Assembly (NCBI RefSeq): GCF_023065955.2
Contig: NW_026622974.1
Coordinates: 30,907,718 to 30,971,717 of the forward strand
Length of the DNA stretch: 64,000 nucleotides
Source: Ursus arctos
Taxonomy: Eukaryota > Chordata > Mammalia > Carnivora > Ursidae
Direction of reading: 5' to 3'
Below are positions 1 through 10,404 of this stretch, in pieces. Made by a program: the position numbers and the translations under genes. A model generated the notes under the pieces. It was not told the DNA's origin. It saw nothing but the letters and a program-made list of their open reading frames with translations, and did no database searches. Within the stretch, counting starts at the first letter, position 1; each line of letters begins with the position of its first letter.

Positions 1-78
1 GTATTGAGTTTGAGAAGTTCTTTGTAGAGCAATGGAAGAATAGAGAACCCAGAAATGGACCCTCAGCTCTTCAATCAG
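1..78. mobile_element. L1 ORF2 fragment with inversion junction (edge of a larger element)
   Basis: Bases 1-28 are the reverse complement of L1 ORF2 sequence present at about 9809-9836. Bases 30-78 are plus-strand ORF2 sequence matching about 9341-9390, which lies roughly 430 bp further upstream in the element. A minus piece abutting a plus piece from an upstream part is the classic 5'-inverted L1 arrangement. The element therefore runs on the minus strand, its 3' part lies outside the left edge, and its 5' tip is inverted. Too short to give a subfamily. Confidence 0.75.
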
Positions 79-1150
79 TCCTCCAGAGGTCTTGATTCAT
101 TAAGACACAGTGGTATATTTAAGATACCTCTTTCCTACCAACCAGAGAGTTCAGGAATGGATTTCATATGACTGCACCCGAGGCAAACAAATGCTTTGTA
201 CACCGTTCACATGGCAGACTTTTTGCCCTGGCTCCTGATTGTCATTCTAGTTCCCCATTGATTCTGGATTCTCATCCTGAATGCTACCAGGACAGTGGAT
301 AATAGTTCTCCTTTTAGAAATAACAGCTTAATTTCCTTTTGTGTCCTATGTCTTTGCCCTATTGTGCATGGTCCTTTTTAATACTAAAAAATCAAGATGC
401 CTTTTTTTTCCTAGCTGGAAGGTATTCGCATGGCACCAGTCAACCCATTTGGAAATTCCCTCTCTAAAGTCAATGCTGTGCAGAATCACTGAAATCGGCT
501 ATAGCTTATTCACTATGGCAGCAACACACTAATGGGATTGTTGACAATTTTTGCTGCTTGCCTCCCCAAATTACCTACTTTCTGCCTTTTTCTAAACCTG
601 ATCCTTCAGCTTTTCAATTCAATCTGTGAGTTAACAGATTTTCTTAAATGACATTGCTTTTCTGTTTATGTTAATCAGAGATGATTTCTGTAGCTTAGAA
701 CTGCTGACCCCTACCAAATATGCCCACCAAACTGTGGTCCTGTTACCCTTGTTTGTTCCTGTGAGTGTCCTCCATAACATAGCTGGACCATTCTTCCAGT
801 ATTTTTCTCTTCCAGTTTCCCTAGCATCTAATGACATTCCAGCAACTAGCTGATATCTGCATCAATCACAAGAGTCCCTGTGAACTATAACTTTGTTAGT
901 CACCTTGCACTAAACACAACTACTCCTTGAAACATAAGCTACCATGCACCCAGGATCTTCCACTCTAACCTGCCTGGACTGAACTCTAATTCTGCACATC
1001 CCTTCGACCTTGTGATTCCAAACGCTGCTGACTTCGTTAGCAGTTCACTCTCCTACGGACAGACACAGTTTGCACTGCCTTTTACCCATGAATCTTGCTG
1101 TCTTGTAATAAAAAAGCTTATTATAGAAATGAACTATCTGGAGGAGGAAA
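79..1150. other. Non-coding stretch; possible old LTR at its right end
   Basis: No convincing gene. The open frames here are under 75 codons and show no known motif. The right part (about 880-1120) is C/T-rich and ends with an AATAAA-type signal at 1107 followed by an A run, which resembles the 3' half of an old LTR or a non-autonomous repeat. I cannot name a family and see no matching second LTR. Confidence 0.4.
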
Positions 1151-1152
1151 AA

Positions 1153-2107
1153 AGATGGCAGAGGAGTAGGGGACCTTTTTTTAGCCGGTCCCCTGAGTTG
1201 AGCTGGATATATACCAGACCATCCTGAACACCACTAAATCAGCCTGAGATTCAGGAAGATACATCTGGATCTCTACAAACGAACATCTCCAGCACTATTG
1301 AGGTACGAAGCGGGGAGCTGTGAATCCCGCACAAATACGGGAAGACAAATGGAAGGGGGAGGGAGCTGCCGCGTTCGGGCGCCGGGAAGCAGTTACCACC
1401 TACACTGGGGAGCGGGCAGACTCGAGGACCGGTAGCCACGGAGAAACCAGACTGTAGCCACGGAGAAACCAGACTGAAACCGGGAGTTCCAGAGCATGCA
1501 CTCAAACCAGAGTGAAACCGGGAGCTCAAGAATGCTCAATGGAACCAGACTAAAACCAGGAGCTCAGGAGTGCCTGCGCGACCAGACTGAAAACCGGTGC
1601 TTGGGGGCGCACGCGGGAACCGGGGGTGGCTGGCGGTGTTAGAAGCACAAAGGACAGAAACGTGCTGGCCCTGGAAGTGAGGGCTGGGACACTGGCTGTG
1701 GGGTGTACATCCTGGGACGCTGTGGGGTTTTTAGCAGCACGACAGAAAAAGAGTTAAAGTGGCCAAGAGAGCTCAGTGGAGAGCGGACTGCGATCTCTGT
1801 TCTGAGACAGAGGCTAGGATACGAGCACTACTGCTACTGCTCTCTCAGAAGAGTCACAGAAAGCTGCCAGAGAACAAAAGCCTGGGAATACCAGTTCACA
1901 TGGTGCCCATCCCCATCACCCCTCACAGGGGATGGGGCAACTCTACCCAAACAGGGTTACCTGAGTATCAGTGAGACAGGCCCCTCCCCCAAAAAGCAGG
2001 CTGAAAAATCAAGCCCACATCCCTAAGGTCCCTATGCAACAAGTGCACGTTGCTTGGGTCCTGGCCAATAATTTGGGCTCTGTGCATCCCCACAACCGCT
2101 CATCAGA
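1153..2107 (+). promoter_or_regulatory. L1 copy 1 5'UTR (internal promoter region)
   Basis: GC- and CpG-rich leader running from gatggcagaggagtagggg to the ORF1 start. L1 5'UTRs are known to hold the internal Pol II promoter; that function is inferred from family and not shown here. The leader contains a short exact tandem duplication (1432-1453 and 1454-1475) and about four copies of a 38-bp unit, listed separately. Confidence 0.75.
1468..1605 (+). repeat. ~38-bp tandem unit, about four copies, in L1 5'UTR
   Basis: Units begin with accagact or accagag at 1468, 1506, 1544 and 1581, giving spacings of 38, 38 and 37 bp. Each unit carries a gaaaccggga-like core and a gagctc-like middle. The copies differ from one another by several substitutions. 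Immediately upstream a 22-bp segment is duplicated exactly (1432-1453, 1454-1475). The homologous place in copy 2 (5065-5172) holds about three degenerate units, and in copy 3 (about 55528-55567) about one. Confidence 0.7.
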
Positions 2108-3005
2108 ATGACGAGGAGGAGGAACCCCCAACAAAGGAAAGAAACAGAGACTGTGGCCTCTGCCACAGAACTAATGGATATGGATATAAACAAATTGTCA
2201 GAAATGGAGTTCAGATTAACAATGGTCAAGATGATGTGTAGGCTTGAAAAAATATTAACGAAAATATTAACGAGAATGTAGAAACTTTAAGGGCTGAAAT
2301 GAGAGCGAATCTGGCAGAAATTAGGAATGCTATGAATCAAATGCAATCTAAACTGGATGCCGGCCAGGGTAAATGAGGCAGAAGAACGAATTAGTGAGTT
2401 GGAAGATGAGATGATAGAAAAGAAGGAAAAAGAGGGAACTTGGCTTAAAAAACTCCAATTTCAAGAATGTAGAATACAGGAGATTACTGACTCAATGAGC
2501 CATTCCAATGTCAGAATCATCAGCATCCCTGAGGGGGTGGAGAAAGAGAGAGGTCTAGAAGAGATATTTGAACAAATTGTAGCTGGAGATCTTCCCTAAT
2601 CTGGCTAAGGAAACAAGCATTTGTGTCCAAGAGGCAGAGAGGACCCCTCCCAAGATCAATGAGAACAGACCAACTCCACGTCACATAATAGTACAATTTG
2701 CAAATCTTAGATCCAAGGATACAATCTTAAAAGTGGCCACGGGGAAGAGAATCCTCACCTACAGAGGGAAGAACATCAGAATAACGTCACACCTATCTAT
2801 AGAGACCTGGCAAGCCAGAAAAAGCTGGCAAGACATATTCAGAGCACCAAGTGAGAAGAACATGCAGCCAAGGATCCTTTATCCAGCAAGGCTGTCATTC
2901 AGAATGGATGGAGAAACAAGGACCTTCCAAGACTGGCAGAAACTGAAAGAATATGTGACCACCAAGCCAGCCCTACAAGAAATATTAAGGGGGGGGGGTT
3001 CTATA
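2108..3005 (+). pseudogene. L1 ORF1p pseudogene (copy 1)
   Basis: Encodes a decayed L1 ORF1 protein, the RNA-binding trimeric chaperone that coats L1 RNA. The ATG at 2108 opens with an Arg-rich start (MTRRR) as in copy 3. About 50 codons on, a one-base loss relative to copy 2 (in the A run near 2250) shifts the frame into a TAG at about 2279. The rest is readable in pieces: coiled-coil to RRM-like part in 2357-2599 (with the IPEGVEKERGLEEIF segment), and C-terminal domain in 2733-3029 with ILYPARLSFRMDGE. A G run near 2990 alters the 3' end. It overlaps nothing and is followed by ORF2 about 70 bp downstream, the usual L1 spacing. Confidence 0.85.
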
Positions 3006-3078
3006 AAAGTAAAAAGACCGCAAGAGTGATACAGAAGAGAAATTTACAATCTATAGAAACAAAGGCTTCATAGGCAAC

Positions 3079-4757
3079 ATGACATCATTTAAATCATATC
3101 TCGCAATAATCACTCTCAATGTGAATGGTCTAAATGCTCCCATAAAGTGCCACAGGGTTGCAGATAGGATAAAAAGACATGACCCATCCATATGCTGTCT
3201 ACAAGAAACTCACTGAACCTAAAGATACAACCAGAAGGGATGGAGAACCATTTTTCATGCCAACGGACCTCAAAAGAAAGCTGGGGTAGCAATGATCATA
3301 TCAGACAGATTAGATTTTAAACTGAAGACTGTAGTTAGAGATACAGAAGGACACTATATTATCCTTAAAGGGTGTATCCAACAAGTGGATATGACAATTA
3401 TAAATATCTATGCCCCCAACAGGGGAGCAGCTAGCTACCCAAGCCAACTCTTAACCAGAATAAAGAGACATACAGATAATAATAATAATACGTTAATAGT
3501 AGGGGACCTCAACAGTCTGCTCTCAGCAATAGACAGATCACCTAAGCAGAAAAACAACAAAGAAAAAAGAGCTTTCAATGACATACTGGACCAATGGACC
3601 TCACAGATATATACAGAACACTACACCCCAGAACAACAGAATACTCATTCTTTTCGAATGCACATGGAACTTTCTCACAGAATAGACCATATACTGGATC
3701 ACAAAACAGGTCTCAACCGATACCAAAAGACTGAGATTATTCCCTGCATATTCTCAGACCCCAATAATTTGAAACTGGAACTCAATCATAAGGAAAAATT
3801 TGGAAGAAACTCAAACACTTGGAAACTAAGAACCATCCTGCTTAAGAATGATTGGGTAAACAAGGGAATTAAAGAAGAACTTAAGCAATTTTTGGAGACC
3901 AATGACAATGAAAAAAACATCGGTCCAAAACCTATGGGACACAACAAAGGCGGTCCTAAGGGGAAAATACATAGCCATCCAAGCAACACTCAAAGGAATA
4001 GAAAAATCTAAAATGCAGTCTTTATATTCTCACCTTAAGAAGCTGGAGCTAGAACAGAAGAACAGTCCTAACCCATGCACAAGAAGGCCACTGATCAAGA
4101 TTAGAGCAGAGATCAATGAATTAGAAACCAGGAGCACAGTAGAGCAGATCAACAGAACTAGAAGCTGGTTCTTTGAAAGAATAAATAAGATCAATAAGCC
4201 ACTGGCCAGACTTATTCAAAAGAAAAGAGAAAGGACACAAATTAATAAAGTAATGAATGAAAGGGGAGAGATCATGAACAACACCAAGGAAATAGAAACA
4301 ATCATTAGAAACTATTATCAACAACTATATGCCAATAAATTAAACTACCTGGAAGAAATGGATGCCTTCCTGGAAACCTATAAACTACCAAGACTGAAAC
4401 AGGAAGAAATTGATTATTTAAACAGACCGATTAATCATGAAGACATTGCAGCATTGATCAAAAACCTTCCCAAAACAAGAGTCCAGGGCCTGACAGATTC
4501 CCCAGGGAATTCTACCAAACATCCAAAGAAGAAATAATACCTATTCTCCAGAAGCTGTTTCAAAAAATAGAAACAGAAAGAAAACTACCAAACTCATTCT
4601 ATGAGGCCAGCATTACCTTGATCTCCAAACCAGGCAAAGACCCCATCAAAAAGGAGAATTACAGACTGATATCCCTGATGAACATGGATGCAAAAATTCT
4701 CAACAAGGTACTAGCTAATAGAATCCAACAGTACATTAAAAGGATTATCCGAGATGT
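3079..4757 (+). pseudogene. L1 ORF2 pseudogene, 5' part only (copy 1)
   Basis: Starts at ATG 3079 and reads as the AP-type endonuclease domain of L1 ORF2: the QETH-type segment near 3205 is followed at once by a TGA stop, then INIYAPN and a GDLN motif near 3500, and a RIDHIL segment near 3680. A frameshift near 3900-4010 moves the reading into another frame (3902-4537), which carries the linker before the reverse transcriptase. The element ends before the catalytic FADD motif, so this copy has no RT active site. Confidence 0.85.
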
Positions 4758-5675
4758 TGGAGTTAAGATGGCAGAGGAATAGGGGACCCCTTTTTCAGCC
4801 GGGCCCCTGAGTCGAGCTGGATAGGTACCAGACCAGCCTGAACATCCACGGAATCAGGCTGAGACACAGGAAGATACATCTGGATCTCTACAAACGAACA
4901 TCTCCAGCGCTGAGTATTAAGGTACAAAGAGGGGAGCCGTGAAACAGCGCACAAATATTGGAAGATAAACGGAAGGGGGAGGGAGCCGCCGCGTTCAGGC
5001 GCCGGGAAGCGGTAGCCACCTGCACGGGGAAGTGGGCGGACTCGCAGACCGGCACCCGCGAGAGAACAGACTGTGACCGTGAGCGGGGAGTGCGTGACCA
5101 GACTTCTAACGGAACTCCGGTGCGCTCACTGGAACCACACCGAGACCGGAAGCTCCGGGAGCGCACGGGGGAGGCGGGCGGCTGGCGGTGTTAGAAACAC
5201 AAAGGACAGAGATGCACCGGCCCTGGAAGTGAGGGCTGGGACGCTGGGTGTGGGGCGCACATCCCGGGACGCTGCAGGGTTGAGCAGCACCAACAGAAAC
5301 AGAGTTAAAGTGGCCAGAACATCAGTGGAGAATGGTCCGCAATCCCTCTGTTCTGAGACAGAGGCTGAAATTCGGCCACTGCTGCTCTGACGCTCAGAAG
5401 AGGCACAGCAAACCACCAGGGAAAGCCACCAGAGAACAAAAACCTGGAAATACCGGCTCAGAGAGTGCCCATCCCCACCTCCCCTCGCAGGGGATGCAGA
5501 GACTCTACCCAAACAGGGTTGCCTGAGTATCGGCGTGGCAGGCCCCTCCCGCAGAAGGCAGGCTGAAAAATCAAGAAGCCCACATCCCTAAGATCCCTAT
5601 AAAACAAGGGCGCACGGCCTGGGTCCCGGTCAATAATTTGGGCTCTGGACAACCCCGCAACCTCTCCTCATCAGA
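4758..5675 (+). promoter_or_regulatory. L1 copy 2 5'UTR (internal promoter region)
   Basis: GC-rich leader homologous to 1153-2107, beginning near gatggcagaggaatagggg at 4768. About 10-15 bp between the copy 1 break and this start (gagatgttggagttaa) match neither leader clearly and could be the true 5' end or untemplated bases. It holds about three degenerate ~37-bp units at 5065-5172. Confidence 0.7.
5065..5172 (+). repeat. ~37-bp tandem unit, about three copies, in L1 copy 2 5'UTR
   Basis: Units start near 5065 (aacagact), 5097 (accagact) and 5134 (accacacc). They are the homologue of the copy 1 array at 1468-1605, with fewer and more diverged units. Confidence 0.55.
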
Positions 5676-6580
5676 ATGACGAGAAGGAGAAGTCCTCCCC
5701 CCAGCAAAGAAAAGACAATGAGTCTGTGGCCTCTGCCACAGAACTAATGGATATGGATATAACCAAATTATCAGAAATGGAATTCAGAGTGACAATGGTC
5801 AAGATGATGTGTAGACTTGAAAAAAGTATTAACGAGAATGTTAATGAGAATATAGAATCTCTAAGAGCGGAAATGAGAGTGAATCTGGAAGAAATTAAAA
5901 ATTCTATGAGCCAAATGCAGTCAAAACTAGAGGCTCTGACGGCCAGGGTGAATGAGGCAGAAGAATGTATTAGCGAATTGGAGGATGGGTTAGTAGAAGA
6001 GAAAGCTAAAATAGAATCTGGACTCAAAAAAATCGACGCTCAGGAATGTAGGTTACGGGAGATTACTAACTCAATGAAACGATCCAATGGCAGAATCATC
6101 GGCATCCCCGAGGGGGTGGAGAAAAACAGAGGTCTAGAAGAGATATTTGAACAAATTGTAGCTGAAAATTTCCCTAATCTAGCGAGGGAAACAAACATTC
6201 ATGTCCAAGAGGCAGAGAAGACCCCTCCCAAGCTCAACCATGACAAACCTATGCCACGTCGCATCATAGTGCATTTCGCAATTATTAGATCCAAGGATAC
6301 AGTATTGAAAGCGGCCAGGGCAAAGAAATTTCTCACGTACCAAGGCAAAGGTATCAGAATTACGTCAGACCTGTCTACACAGACCTGGAATGAGAGAAAG
6401 GATTGGGGGGGCATTTTTAAAGCTCTTTCAGAGAAAGACATGCAGCCAAGGATCCTTTATCCAGCAAGGCTGTCATTCAGAATTGATGGAGAAATAAAGA
6501 CCTTCCAGAATCGCCAGTCATTGACCAATTTCGTAACGACAAAACCAGCCCTACAGGAGATATTAAGGGGGGTTCTATAA
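5676..6580 (+). pseudogene. L1 ORF1p pseudogene, long open frame (copy 2)
   Basis: The family start ATG at 5676 (Arg-rich) is out of frame with the body because of an indel in the C/A-rich stretch near 5695-5715. After that a 284-codon frame runs open from about 5726 to the natural stop at 6578. Counting from 5726: coiled coil about residues 40-115 (SINENVNENIESL onward, heptad-like), RRM-like domain from about 127 (GRIIGIPEGVE) to 190, and C-terminal domain with RRIIVHF and ILYPARLSFRIDGE, ending ILRGVL. This is the best-kept ORF1 in the window. It lacks a usable start, so no functional protein is expected. Confidence 0.87.
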
Positions 6581-6652
6581 AAGTAAAAAGGCCCCAAGAG
6601 TGATACAGAACAGAAAGTCACAATCTATAGAAACAAAGACTTTACTGGCAAC

Positions 6653-9600
6653 ATGACATCATTAAAATCATATCTCTCAATAATCAGTCTCAATGTAAAT
6701 GGCCTAAATGCTCCCATAAAACACCAGAGGGTTGCAGATTGGATAAAAAGACATGACCCATCCATTTGCTGTCTACAAGAGACTCATTTTGAACCTAAAG
6801 ATACATCCAGACTGAAAGAAAAGGGATGGAATACCATCTTTCATGCCAATGGACCTCAAAAGAAAGCTGGGGTAGCAATTCTCATATCACACAGATTGGA
6901 TTTTAAACTAAAGACTATAGTTAGAGACACAGAAGGGCACTATATTATTCTTAAAGGATGTATCCAACAAGTGGATATGACAATTATAAATATCTATTCC
7001 CCCAACAGGGGAGCAGCAAGATACACAAGCCAACTCTTAACCAGAATAAAGAGACATATAGATAAAAATACGTTAATACTAGGGGACCTCAACACTCTAC
7101 TATCAGCAATAGACAGAGCACCCATGCAGAAGATCGACAAAGAAACAAGGGCTTTGAATGCCATACTCGACGAGTTGGACCTCATAGATATATATAGAAC
7201 ACTACACCCCAGAACCAAAGAATACTCATTCTATTCTAATGCCCATGGAACATTCCCAAGAATAGACCATGTTCTGGGTCACAAAACAGGTCTCAACCAA
7301 TACCAAAAGACTGAAATTATTCCCTGCATATTCTCAGACCACAACGCTCTGAAATTGGAACTCAACCACAAGGAAAAATTTGGAAGAAACTCAAACACTT
7401 GGAGACTAAGAACCGTCCTGCTCAGGAATGACTCGATAAACCAGGAAATCAAAAATCAATTTAAACAATTTACGGAGACCAACGAGAATGAAAACACAAT
7501 GGTCCAAAACCTATGGGATACTGCAAAGGCAGTCCTAAGGGGAAATACATAGCCATCCAAGCCTCACTCAAAAGAATACAAAAATCTAAAATGCAGTTTT
7601 TATATTCTCACCTCAAGAAGCTGGAGCAACAACAGAGGGACAGGCCTAATCCACTCATGAGGAAGCAGTTGACCAAGATGAGAGCAGAAATCAATGAATT
7701 AGAAACCAGAAGTACAGTAGAGATCAACAGGACTAGAAGCTGGTTCTTTGAGAGAATCAATAAAATTGACAGACCACTGGAAAGTCTTACCCAAAAGAAT
7801 AGAGAAAGGACCCAAATTAATAAAATTATGAATGAAAAAGGAGAGATCACAACCAACACCAATGAAATTGGAAGGATTATTAGAAACTTTTATCAACAGC
7901 TATATGCCAATAAATTAAGCAATCTGGAAGAGATGGAGGCCTTCCTGGAAACCTATAAACTACCAAGACTGAAACAGGAAGAAACTGATTTCTTAAACAG
8001 GCCAATTAATTATGAAGAGATTGAAACAGTGATAAACAACCTTCCAAATAACAAAACTCCAGGCCCAGATGGTTTTCCTGGGGAATTCTAACAAACATTC
8101 AAAGAAGAAATAATACCTATTCTCCTAAAGCTATTTCAAAAAATAGAAACAGAAGGAAAGCTACCAAACTCATTCTATGAGGCCAGCATTACCTTGATCC
8201 CCAAACCAGGCAAATACCCCATGAGAAAAGGAGAATTACAGACCGATTTCCTTAATCAATATGGATGCCAAAATCCTCAACAAGATCCTGGCTAGTAGAA
8301 TCCAACAGTACATTAAAAGGATTATCCATCATGACCAAGTGGGATTCATACCTGGGATGCAAGCGTGGTTCAACATTCGCAAATCTATCAGCGTGATACA
8401 TCATATCAACAAGAAAAGACTCAGGAACCACATGATCCTCTCAATTGATGCAGAAAAAGCATCTGACAAAATACAGCATCCTTTCCTGATTAAAACCCTT
8501 CAGAGTGTAGGGATAGAGGGTACATTCCTCAATCTCATAAAAAACCATCTATGAAAAGCCTCCAGCAAATATCATTCTCAATGGGGAAAAGCTGGAAGCC
8601 TTTCCCTTAAGATCAGGAACACGACAAGGATCCCCACTCTCACCACTATTATTCAACATAGTACTAGAAGTCCTTGCAACAGCAATCAGACAACAAAAAG
8701 GGATAAAAGGTATCCAAATTGGCAAAGAAGAAGTCAAAATGTCTCTCTTCGCAGATGACATGATACTCTATATGGAAAACCCAAAAGAATCCACTCCCAA
8801 ACTATTAGAAGTTATAGAGCAATTCAGTAATGTGGCGGGATACAAAATCAATGCTCAGAAATCAGTTACATTTCTATACACAAATAATGAGACTGAAGAA
8901 AGAGAAATTAGGGAATCCATCCCATTTACAATAGCACCAAAAACCACACGTTACCTTGGAATTAACTTAACCAGAGACGTAAAGGACCTATATTCTAGAA
9001 ACTATAAATCACTCTTGAAAGACATTGGGGAAGACACAAAAAGATGGAAAAATATTCCATGCTCATGGATCGGAAGAATTAACATAGTTAAAATGTCCAT
9101 GCTACCCAGAGCAATCTACACTTTCAATGCTATCCCAATCAAAATACTGATGACATTTTTCAAAGAACTGGAACAAATAGTCCTTAAATTTGTATGGAAC
9201 CAGAAAAGGCCCCGAATCTCCAAGGAACTGTTGAAAAGGAAAAACAAAGCTGGACGCATCACAATGCCAGATTTCGAGCTGTACTACAAAGCTGTGATCA
9301 CAAAGACAGCATGGTACTGGCACAAAAATAGACACATAGACCAATGGAACAGAATAGAGAACCCAGAAATGGACCCTCGGCTCTTTGGGCGACTAATCTT
9401 TGATAAAGCAGGAAAAAACATCTGGTGGAAAAAAGACAGTCTCTTCAATAAATGGTGCTGGGAAAATTGGACAGCTACACGCAAAAGAATGAAACTTGAC
9501 CACTCTCTCACACCATACACAAAGATAAACTCCAAATGGATGAAAGACCTCGATGTGAGACAGGAATCCATCAAAATTCTAGAGGAGAACATAGGCAGCA

Positions 9601-10127
9601 ACCTCTACGACATTGGCCAAAGCAACCTTTTTCATGACACATCTCCAAAGGCAAGAGAAACAAAAGATAAAATGAACTTGTGGGACTTCATCAAGATAAA
9701 AAGTTTCTGCACAGCCAAGAAACAGTCAAAAACACTAAGAGGCAGCCCACGGAATGGGAGAATATATTTGCAAATGATACTACAGATAAAAGACTGGTAT
9801 CCAAGATCTACAAAGAACTTCTCAAACTCAATACACGAGAAATAAGTAAACAAATCATAAAATGGGCAGAAGATATGAACAGACACTTTTCCAATGATGA
9901 CATACAAATGGCTAACAGACACATGAAAAAATGTTCAAAATCATTAGGCATCAGGGAAATTCAAATCAAAACCACACTAAGATACCACCTTACACCAGTT
10001 AGAATGGCAAAAATTGACAAGGCAAGAAACAACAAATGTTGGTGAGGATGTGGAGAAAGGGGAACCCTCTTACACTGTTGGTGGGAATGCAGGTTATCAT
10101 GTGGTTTCACTCATTTATGGAACATAA
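6653..10127 (+). pseudogene. L1 ORF2 pseudogene: endonuclease plus reverse transcriptase (copy 2)
   Basis: ATG at 6653 (MTSLKSYLSII) opens 299 codons covering the endonuclease. Visible motifs are QETH (metal-binding Glu), GDLN (Asp), RIDHVLGH and SDHN (His). A frameshift near 7545 moves to the frame 7513-8091, which ends in a TAA. Further shifts follow. A 368-codon frame (8739-9845) then holds the RT palm with an intact FADD at 8748-8759, the thumb, and the C-terminal region, where Cys-rich segments are expected. A stop at about 10043 and the 355-bp deletion remove the C-terminus. The stops and shifts rule out full-length ORF2p. Confidence 0.88.
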
Positions 10128-10400
10128 GGAATGCAGGGAGATCGGCAGGAGAAGGAAGGGAAGAATGAAGGGGGGGTAAACAGAAGGGGAATGAATCATG
10201 AGAGACTATGGATTCTGGGAAACAAACTGAGGGCTTCAGAGGGGAGGGGGTGGGGGATTGGGATAGGCTGGTGATGGGTATTAAGGAGGGCACATATTGC
10301 ATGGAGCACTGGGTGTTACACGCAAACAATGAATCATAGAACACTACATCAAAAACTAAGGATATACTGTATGGTGACTAACATAATAAAAATTTTTTAA
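10128..10400 (+). other. L1 copy 2 3'UTR with G-rich polypurine tract
   Basis: Purine-rich 3'UTR with G runs near 10170 (about 7 G) and 10237-10256 (gaggggagggggtgggg-like). It ends with aataaaaattttttaaa. G-rich polypurine tracts capable of G-quadruplex formation are a known hallmark of L1 3'UTRs. The same layout recurs at 60838-60930. Confidence 0.75.
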
Positions 10401-10404
10401 AAAA

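Larger units (their letters stand above)
1153..4757 (+). mobile_element. Young carnivore L1, copy 1, 3'-truncated
   Basis: The order is GC-rich 5'UTR (1153-2107), ORF1 (2108-3005), a short inter-ORF spacer, then ORF2 from 3079. Sequence is strongly collinear with copies at 4758-10400 and 55205-61056. It stops abruptly in the reverse-transcriptase part of ORF2, after aggattatcc. The other copies continue there with atcatgaccaagtggg, but here a second L1 5'UTR begins. There is no poly(A), no 3'UTR, and the missing 3' half is not found after copy 2. Both ORFs are broken. Confidence 0.92.
4758..10400 (+). mobile_element. Young carnivore L1, copy 2, nearly full length
   Basis: 5'UTR 4758-5675, ORF1 5676-6580, ORF2 6653-10127, 3'UTR to the A-rich tail at about 10385-10405. 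It starts directly after copy 1 breaks off at 4757. Relative to copy 3 it lacks about 355 bp at 10094/10095, joining mid ORF2 C-terminus to the last codons of ORF2. I find no convincing target-site duplication around either copy 2 alone or the copy 1 plus copy 2 composite. Confidence 0.93.

Noticed and set aside
1432..1605. Regularly spaced units resembling a CRISPR array
   Set aside because: Head-to-tail units with no spacers, inside an L1 5'UTR of a mammal.
5126..5512. 128-codon minus-strand frame over the L1 5'UTR (also 55547-56089, 180 codons)
   Set aside because: Antisense frames in GC-rich L1 leader. Stop-free length is expected there, and no domain is recognised. An antisense L1 ORF (as ORF0 in primates) was considered, but the frames differ between copies and share no conserved start.
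5726..6580. A 284-codon open frame with coiled coil
   Set aside because: L1 ORF1p body without its in-frame start. The apparent start here is not an ATG and the family ATG (5676) is out of frame.
8739..9845. A 368-codon open frame, the longest in the window
   Set aside because: It is the palm-to-C-terminal part of L1 ORF2 in copy 2, with shifts and a stop before it; not a host gene.
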